Position numbers and translations under genes: made by a program | Shown here: piece by piece, positions 6,917-11,186 of the stretch | Layout of the letters: the number at the start of each line of letters is the position of its first letter | Position numbering within the stretch: the first letter of the stretch is position 1 | The notes under the pieces: generated by a model | Told to the model about the DNA's origin: nothing | Database searches by the model: none | What the model saw: the letters and a program-made list of their open reading frames with translations, nothing else | From: JBAZDC01 sp041654595 | GTDB taxonomy: Bacteria > Pseudomonadota > Gammaproteobacteria > Burkholderiales > Burkholderiaceae_B | NCBI GenBank assembly: GCA_964551305.1 | Contig: CAZKBT010000084.1 | Coordinates: 1-11,186 of the forward strand | Direction of reading: 5' to 3' | Length of the DNA: 11,186 nt

Positions 6917-8284
6917 TTAAGGGAAGCTTAAGGCTTCGATATCTTCCGCCAACGGCAACACGAGCCTCGCTTCCAGCCCGCCGCCCTTCCGTTCCAGAAG
7001 TTCAAGCACGCCCCCATGACGCAGCGCGATTGCGTTGACAATGGACAGGCCCAAGCCGTAACCCGGCTTTTTCGGGTTTCCGCGCCAGAACCGGGTAACG
7101 GCCTGGCTGCGCTCCTTTTCGTTCATGCCGGGCCCTTCATCGACCACGCTGATGCCCAACATGCCGTCGTCCCGGGGTTCGATCCGGACAATCACGGGGG
7201 TCGTGGAAGGCGCGTAGCGTATCGCGTTGTCGATCAGGTTCTGAAGCGCCGCCACGAGCAAGGGCCGGGCAGCTCGAACAGGGCGGGATGCCTCGACCCC
7301 CAGAACCCGCACTTGGCGGGCAACATGACCGTGAACAATTTCCAGCGCCTCAATCGCGGCCTGGGCCGCGTCGACAGGGTCGCTGCTTTCCACTTCCATG
7401 GATTCAGCATCCAGCCGTGCCAATTCAAGCAGTCGCTGCAGAATATTCTGCAGTTGCCGCACCCCCTCGTCCGCGTTGACCAGCGCGGCTTCCAGCGTTG
7501 CACCCTCGTCTTGTCGCTGCGATGCGAGCCGCGCGACCTGAATGTGCGTCTTCACACCGGTAAGAGGTGTTCGCAGTTCGTGCGCCGCGTTATCCGTGAA
7601 ACGGCGCTCACGCACGATTGCCGCCTGCAGTCTTTCGAGAAGCTGTTCTATGGTCTGTAGAAGCGGCCGCAGTTCGGCCGGCGCCTTCACTTCAGGCAAA
7701 GGACTGTCATCTCCCGAGCGCCTCGCGGCCAACAGCGCGCGAATGCGCTCCAAAGGCGCCAGCCCGTGGCTAATGCCGAACCAGAGGACGACCAGTGAGC
7801 CAAACAAGGCAATGACGAAGGGCAGGCCGGCCGAAAGAATCAGTTCCCGGACCAGGGTCTCGCGGACTTCTATGCTGTCGGCCGTCGCAATCTGGATATC
7901 CCCTTGTCGCAATACATAGGTGCGCCACCTCTGACCACCATACACATGGGTGCCGTACCCCGTCGCCGCGTGCCGTAGATCAGGACTGCCGGCAGTACGG
8001 GCCACGGTTTCGATCGTGACTTCACTGCGCAACAGACTGACCTCGCAAGCCACCCCGTCGCGGGCCACCACATCCAAGGGCTTATTGCCGGCTGTGACAA
8101 GATCTCCGGGCTCGGGGAACTGGGAAACCAACCCTGCCACCATCCGCGCGGATGCGGCCAGACGATTGTCCAGCGCATCGCGCAAGGATAGTCGCGTGTC
8201 CACCAGCATCCACGTTGCCACCAGCGCCCATAATGCGGTCAGGGACACACCGATGATGAGCAGCAATCTCAGCCGCAGCGTCAT
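6917..8284 (-). CDS. Sensor histidine kinase, QseC/PmrB-like, DsbS type
   Basis: This is a 455-residue inner-membrane sensor kinase. TM1 spans about residues 7-28, a periplasmic loop about 29-148, and TM2 about 149-171, followed by HAMP (LAPLERIRALLAARR). The H-box FTDNAAHELRTPLTG places the phosphorylated histidine at H235. Then come the N-box LQNLIDNAIRYAP (N349, N353), G1 VVDEGPGM and G2 GYGLGLSIV. The only cysteine in the whole protein is C80, in the periplasmic loop (DGVACEVSLL). The Pseudomonas DsbS copper sensor, as I recall, uses one periplasmic cysteine at nearly the same position (Cys82) and also sits beside dsbDEG, so copper or thiol sensing is a good inference. Its ATG overlaps the regulator stop as ATGA (8281-8284), and dsbD begins 47 bp downstream. 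A QseC/PmrB-like metal or lipid sensor is the alternative reading. Confidence 0.9.
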   Translation of the reverse strand: MTLRLRLLLIIGVSLTALWALVATWMLVDTRLSLRDALDNRLAASARMVAGLVSQFPEPGDLVTAGNKPLDVVARDGVACEVSLLRSEVTIETVARTAGSPDLRHAATGYGTHVYGGQRWRTYVLRQGDIQIATADSIEVRETLVRELILSAGLPFVIALFGSLVVLWFGISHGLAPLERIRALLAARRSGDDSPLPEVKAPAELRPLLQTIEQLLERLQAAIVRERRFTDNAAHELRTPLTGVKTHIQVARLASQRQDEGATLEAALVNADEGVRQLQNILQRLLELARLDAESMEVESSDPVDAAQAAIEALEIVHGHVARQVRVLGVEASRPVRAARPLLVAALQNLIDNAIRYAPSTTPVIVRIEPRDDGMLGISVVDEGPGMNEKERSQAVTRFWRGNPKKPGYGLGLSIVNAIALRHGGVLELLERKGGGLEARLVLPLAEDIEALSFP

Positions 8285-8958
8285 TGTTCTTCTACTTTCT
8301 CGGCCGGTCCGAGGCGGTACCCCAGCCCTCTCACCGTTTCGACAATATTGTTTCCGAGCTTGCGCCGCAGGTGGTAGATATGAACGTTGATGGCGTTGCT
8401 TTCCACGTTCTGCTCGTAACCATACACACTATCGCAAAGCTGTCCGGTGCTGAGAATGGCCTGGGAATTCTGCAGGAGCGCGCGCAGCAACGACAGTTCC
8501 CGGCGTGCCAGGGCGACGGGCTCTCCGGCGAGCCATACACGGCCGGTTGACTGGCAGAACTTCAGCTCGCCATGATGGATGCAATCTGTGCTGCGGCCTG
8601 CGGCCCTACGGGTGAGCACGTGCAGGCGCGCCTGCAGCTCATCCAGATTGAAAGGCTTGATCAGATAATCGTCCGCCCCGCCAAGCAGACCTTCCACACG
8701 GTGGTTGAGCGCATCGCGAGCGGTCAGTATGAGGACAGGAAGGCTGTGCCCCTCGTCGCGCCAGCGACGCAGCAGCGTCATGCCGTCCTCGTCGGGCAGC
8801 CCGAGGTCGAGGATGCAGACATCAAAGTACGACGTTGCCAGGGCGGCATCCGCCAGGCTGGCTGTATCTACATGATCGATCGTCAGACCGTGCAGTTTCA
8901 GCCCTACGACAATACCGTTCGCGACCAATGGATCGTCTTCCACGAGCAGGACATGCAT
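8281..8958 (-). CDS. OmpR-family response regulator, QseB/PmrA-like, DsbR type
   Basis: This 225-residue two-component regulator is the first gene of the redox operon. The receiver domain (residues 1-115) has the acidic pocket D8/D9, phospho-acceptor D51 (CILDLGLPDEDG), T79 and K101 (DYLIKPFNLDELQARL). The C-terminal OmpR/PhoB winged-helix domain (about 125-218) ends with the signature ESNAINVHIYHLRRKLG and VRGLGYRL, typical of the QseB/PmrA branch. AAGGAGAG precedes the ATG at 8958, which makes this start secure. Its partner kinase overlaps its 3' end. It probably activates its own operon (regulator, kinase, dsbD, tlpA-like, dsbG) through the TTAA repeats about 60-130 bp upstream, giving positive feedback. 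That regulon is inferred from gene order and is not shown by the sequence. Confidence 0.92.
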   Translation of the reverse strand: MHVLLVEDDPLVANGIVVGLKLHGLTIDHVDTASLADAALATSYFDVCILDLGLPDEDGMTLLRRWRDEGHSLPVLILTARDALNHRVEGLLGGADDYLIKPFNLDELQARLHVLTRRAAGRSTDCIHHGELKFCQSTGRVWLAGEPVALARRELSLLRALLQNSQAILSTGQLCDSVYGYEQNVESNAINVHIYHLRRKLGNNIVETVRGLGYRLGPAEKVEEQ

Positions 8959-9017
8959 CTTACTCTCCTTGCATAGGCGCCAGCGTATTCCTCTTTCCCC
9001 GGCCGCAAGACAAAAAG

Positions 9018-9086
9018 CTTAACAGTCTTTCGGCAGATTCTCGGCCCACGACACTGTTAATGCTGCCTTAATCCCGGCTCCTTAAA
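9018..9086 (-). promoter_or_regulatory. Putative operator/promoter of the dsb two-component operon (TTAA repeats)
   Basis: Four TTAA cores lie upstream of the response regulator, at 9019-9022, 9057-9060, 9068-9071 and 9082-9085. On the plus strand the middle pair reads GTTAAT-GCTGC-CTTAAT. This has the half-site, five-base spacer and half-site layout of PmrA/QseB boxes (YTTAAK-N5-YTTAAK, from memory), with 11-bp phasing typical of OmpR-family dimers. A perfect 8-bp inverted pair, TTAACAGT (9019-9026) and ACTGTTAA (9053-9060), brackets a weak minus-strand -10 candidate GAGAAT (9037-9042). The encoded regulator belongs to the QseB/PmrA branch, so autoregulation is plausible. Confidence 0.5.
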
Positions 9087-9218
9087 GTGTTGCCCGATTT
9101 CGCTGCGCGCTGCCAAGAATGCGACCAAGCCCGGCTGCGGAATTATTGATTCTCATCCTAGGCTACAGCAAAGGCGAAACCTCTTGCGTTGCCTATTTAA
9201 CGTATATACAGTAAATCC

Positions 9219-9485
9219 ATGTGAATTACCTGCGATCTTGCCAAACGCGCCGAGACTCGAGCAGCGAGGGTTGAGTATGCACATGGCGGGACAGGTGTTC
9301 GCCGGCAAGCACTTCACCGGCCAGACGACCCCGCCGACTACCGCGAACCTCGGTACATCACCATCGGTGAGATGGACGGAAGGATGGTGATTCCGGGGAC
9401 TCCGCGCGGCACGGCACGCCGCATCCCCAGCATGGGGAAAGCAAATGTCCGCGAGCAAGAGAAGTACGCGCGCTACCTGGGTTGA
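9219..9485 (+). pseudogene. brnT: Decayed BrnT toxin gene
   Basis: This is a remnant of the ribonuclease toxin of the BrnT/BrnA type II toxin-antitoxin system. From the ATG at 9219 the next codon is TGA, so translation would stop at once. The matching frame then reads ITCDLAKRAET, moves to another frame at about 9256 (LEQRGLSMHMAGQVFAGKHF), and returns at 9324 (DDPADYREPRYITIGEMDGR, then ARRIPSM and KANVREQEKYARYLG) to a stop at 9483-9485. The two indels (about -2 and -1) cancel, and the total of 88 codons before the stop is the normal BrnT size. The expected VIVWTPRG core strand is altered to VIPGTPRG. Identification rests on the recalled family pattern (KR-LEQRGL, VFAG, YGE-RYITIG, TPRG-ARRIISMRKAN-RE). 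It overlaps brnA by 41 bp, as in intact pairs. It is almost certainly non-functional. Confidence 0.8.
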
Positions 9486-9683
9486 TCCCGACGACGCACC
9501 GGGGCTGACAGACGCCTTCTTTCAGAAGGCCGAACTCCGTGACAGCGACAAGGTAATCCGCCGCGGCGCCCCAAATCGGTAGCGCCCAGCGTGTCCGTGA
9601 GCCTTCGTATCCCTTCCGACGTATTGAAGCGCTGGAAGAGCACGGGGCCGGGCTGGCAGACTCGCATGGTGGCATCGCTCGGG
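9445..9683 (+). pseudogene. brnA: Frameshifted BrnA antitoxin gene
   Basis: This is a remnant of the BrnA antitoxin, a ribbon-helix-helix DNA-binding protein that binds BrnT and represses the pair. From the ATG at 9445 it reads MSASKRSTRATWVDPDDAPG and continues to KVIRRGAPNR, then meets TAG at 9580-9582 after 45 codons. The rest of the protein continues in another frame from about 9567: RPKSVAPSVSVSLRIPSDVL, then KRWKSTGPGWQTRMVASL. Joining the frames needs one extra base near 9566-9567 (GGCGC for an expected GGCCGC), which restores RRGRPKS. Homology stops at about 9683, where the integrase remnant begins on the other strand. The 45-residue N-terminal product could still be made, but it lacks the VSLR DNA-binding strand. 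Confidence 0.82.
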
Positions 9684-9924
9684 GGACACCGCCGGCATCG
9701 CATTGCGCTCGCAGGCCTTCCCACGCGACAATGACTGCTGGAAACGACATTGCGGGCCAGCGCCCTATTTTCACCTGGCGCATGCGGCCATCCACCGGAC
9801 TCTTATATCGGTACGTCCGGGTACCCGCAGTGGCGGGTGCACCCAGGCGTAGGCCCGGGTAGCTCGCAAAGGTGATATGTTGGCCAGCAGACGGGGCCTT
9901 GGCCGCCCGCGCGTCAAAATGCAT
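9682..9924 (-). pseudogene. Truncated tyrosine integrase, N-terminal Arm-DNA-binding domain only
   Basis: Reading leftward from the ATG at 9924, about 80 codons match the N-terminal arm-binding domain (DUF4102-like) of P4-type phage and island integrases: MHFDARAAKAPSAGQHITF, YPGLRLGAP, TRTYRYKSPVDGRMRQVKIG and RWPAMSFPAVIVAWEGLRAQ. After DAGGVPR the frame runs into the antisense of brnA and the family likeness ends, so the core-binding and catalytic (R-H-R-Y) domains are missing. The open frame itself continues to 9358 by chance. It marks the site of a former mobile element next to mutS. Any product would lack recombinase activity. Confidence 0.8.
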
Positions 9925-9936
9925 TCCAGGGCTACG

Positions 9937-10006
9937 GCGTAGGTTTTTGTCCGGATGCTATTTCGAATCGGCGTAACTTTGTAAATTCTTCGGTAAAAAC
10001 CTACGC
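9937..10006. repeat. 12-bp perfect inverted repeat between integrase remnant and mutS
   Basis: GCGTAGGTTTTT at 9937-9948 is matched by AAAAACCTACGC at 9995-10006, with 46 bp between the arms. It lies directly upstream of the integrase remnant, where phage-type attachment or arm sites often sit, and 44 bp before mutS. It could be a recombinase-binding site left by the lost element, or a regulatory structure for mutS. Confidence 0.6.
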
Positions 10007-10018
10007 TGAAATGTCGGG

Positions 10019-10048
10019 TGTAGATATGTTTAGACAGGTGTAGATAGT
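10019..10048 (+). repeat. Three phased 10-bp direct repeats at the mutS start
   Basis: Consecutive units TGTAGATATG (10019-10028), TTTAGACAGG (10029-10038) and TGTAGATAGT (10039-10048) end one base before the mutS ATG. The exact 10-mer GGTGTAGATA occurs at 10017-10026 and 10037-10046. The one-helical-turn period puts all units on one DNA face, as for repeated protein-binding sites. The array also contains the weak ribosome binding site AGGTG (10036-10040). Confidence 0.55.
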
Positions 10049-10049
10049 A

Positions 10050-11186
10050 ATGGCGACGAGTAGCAGCGCGACCAGAGACACGGCGCAAAGCAAGGAAACA
10101 CGCGGCCCAGGCCCCGAAACCCTTGACACTCCTGAGGTCGACCTCTCCAACCACACCCCCATGATGCAGCAATACCTCCGCCTCAAGGCCGAGGCCGGCG
10201 AACACCTGCTGCTCTACCGCATGGGCGACTTCTACGAGCTCTTCTACGAAGATGCCGAACGGGGTGCGCGGCTGCTGAATCTCACGCTGGCCAAGCGCGG
10301 CATGTCCAACGGCGCGCCGGTTCCCATGGCGGGCGTGCCCTTCCACTCCGTTGAAGGCTACCTCGCCCGCCTCGTCACACTGGGCGTATCGGTAGCCATC
10401 TGCGAGCAGGTTGGCGACCCGGCAACGAGCAAGGGGCCTGTGGAACGCAAGATCGTGCGCATCGTCACACCGGGCACGCTGACCGACGACGCCCTGTTGC
10501 CCAGCAAGGCCGATCGCATGATTGCGGCGGTTCTCACACAACGCAAAGGGCGCGGCGAACGCTGCGGCCTGGCATGGATGAATGTGGCCAACGGTGAGTT
10601 CCGCGTCACCGAATGTGCGCCCGACATGCTCGACACCGAGCTGCATCGCATCGATCCGGCCGAACTCGTGCTGGCCGAAAGCGCCCGGGAAAGCCTGACG
10701 ACCCACGCCCCCGTCAGCCGCATTCCCGACTGGCACTTCGAGGCCGATGGCGCCCGCCACGCGCTGGAATCCCATTTCAAGGTCGATTCGCTGCAGGGGC
10801 TCGGCCTGGCCGATGCGCCCGTGGCCAGCTGCGCCGCCGGCGCGCTGCTGCGCTATGTCAGCCGCACGCAAAGCCAGGCGCTCGAACACGTGCATGGCAT
10901 CCGCGTCGATCACGGCGGCGATTATGTCGTGCTCGACCCGGTCACCCGCCGCAATCTTGAACTCACCGACACGATCAGCGGCGACGACGGCCCCACGCTG
11001 TTTTCCATACTCGATCACTGCGCCACTCCCATGGGCAGCCGCCTGTTGCGCCGCTGGCTGCACCACCCCCTGCGCGGCAACGCGCCGGTACTCGAACGTC
11101 AGAGCGTGATCGCCACCCTGCTTTCCCCTCCGCCGGCCAGCGGGCTCGACGCCGGCTGGAACCCGATGCCGCCCGGCACAGGCTTG
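10050..11186 (+). CDS. mutS: DNA mismatch repair protein MutS (5' part, cut by window end)
   Basis: This is the first 379 codons of MutS, the cytosolic ATPase that recognises mismatches and recruits MutL. The mismatch-recognition domain is clear: HTPMMQQYLRLKAEAGEHLL, then RMGDFYELF with the base-stacking Phe61 and Glu63 (the FxE motif), then PVPMAGVPFHSVEGYLARLV, VAICEQVGDPATSKGPVERK and IVRIVTPGTL. The connector domain follows, and the core/lever domain begins near YVVLDPVTRRNLEL. The start at 10050 adds about 25 residues before the conserved block compared with E. coli. AGGTG lies 9 nt upstream, and the tail DTPEVDLSNHTPMMQQ supports an N-terminal extension, although a later start cannot be excluded. 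Clamp and Walker A/B parts lie beyond the window. The last 15 or so codons (DAGWNPMPPGTGL) look unlike other MutS proteins. Confidence 0.94.
   Translation, partial: MATSSSATRDTAQSKETRGPGPETLDTPEVDLSNHTPMMQQYLRLKAEAGEHLLLYRMGDFYELFYEDAERGARLLNLTLAKRGMSNGAPVPMAGVPFHSVEGYLARLVTLGVSVAICEQVGDPATSKGPVERKIVRIVTPGTLTDDALLPSKADRMIAAVLTQRKGRGERCGLAWMNVANGEFRVTECAPDMLDTELHRIDPAELVLAESARESLTTHAPVSRIPDWHFEADGARHALESHFKVDSLQGLGLADAPVASCAAGALLRYVSRTQSQALEHVHGIRVDHGGDYVVLDPVTRRNLELTDTISGDDGPTLFSILDHCATPMGSRLLRRWLHHPLRGNAPVLERQSVIATLLSPPPASGLDAGWNPMPPGTGL

Noticed and set aside
9194..9213. True LexA (SOS) box
   Set aside because: The left half reads TTT where CTG is required, so only one half-site matches.
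9184..9390. Small plus-strand open frame (68 codons) as an independent gene
   Set aside because: Only its middle part matches anything, and that part is the out-of-phase centre of the brnT remnant. Its ends are unrelated sequence.
9358..9681. C-terminal extension of the integrase open frame
   Set aside because: It is the antisense of brnA and lacks integrase core or catalytic motifs, so it is only an accidentally open frame.
9771..11066. Minus-strand open frame (431 codons) opposite mutS and the integrase remnant
   Set aside because: It spans both a real gene and unrelated intergenic sequence and has no family features. The plus-strand MutS frame is unambiguous.
1..11186. CRISPR array, tRNA, rRNA or complete insertion sequence
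   Set aside because: No regularly spaced repeats of suitable length, no cloverleaf-like segment and no transposase frame or terminal repeats were seen by reading both strands.

Overview
The window looks like chromosomal DNA of a GC-rich Gram-negative proteobacterium. The best guess is Burkholderiales, Alcaligenaceae-like, judged from the codon use, the MutS sequence and the make-up of the Dsb locus. No rRNA, tRNA or CRISPR array was seen. Five regions can be told apart.

(1) 1-2585, minus strand: a small catabolic operon encoding an M20-family hydantoinase/carbamoylase-type amidohydrolase, followed after 35 bp by 2,3-diaminopropionate ammonia-lyase (dpaL). A possible third gene is cut by the left edge. 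(2) 2586-3208: a divergent Lrp/AsnC regulator and the AT-rich promoter region it shares with the operon. It probably senses the substrate or product amino acid.

(3) 3362-8958, minus strand: a compact periplasmic thiol-redox operon with its own control genes. The order of transcription is OmpR-family response regulator, QseC/PmrB-like sensor kinase, DsbD, TlpA-like protein with an Lgt-like membrane anchor, and DsbG. Two junctions are 4-bp ATGA stop/start overlaps. DsbD would carry electrons across the inner membrane, and the TlpA-like protein and DsbG would use them in the periplasm to reduce or isomerise disulfides. The kinase has one cysteine (Cys80), in its periplasmic loop. This matches the copper-sensing DsbRS type of Pseudomonas, so copper or thiol stress is the likely input. 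TTAA repeats with 11-bp spacing upstream are a plausible operator.

(4) 8959-10049: the operon promoter, then a scar of accessory DNA. It holds a decayed BrnT/BrnA toxin-antitoxin pair (a stop at codon 2, compensating indels, and a frameshift in brnA). This is fused to a truncated tyrosine-integrase N-terminus on the opposite strand, followed by a 12-bp inverted repeat and three phased 10-bp direct repeats that run into the start of mutS. (5) 10050-11186, plus strand: the first 379 codons of mutS, cut by the right edge.

No wholly new system was found. The most interesting points are the self-contained, probably copper-responsive Dsb operon and the mobile-element scar next to mutS.
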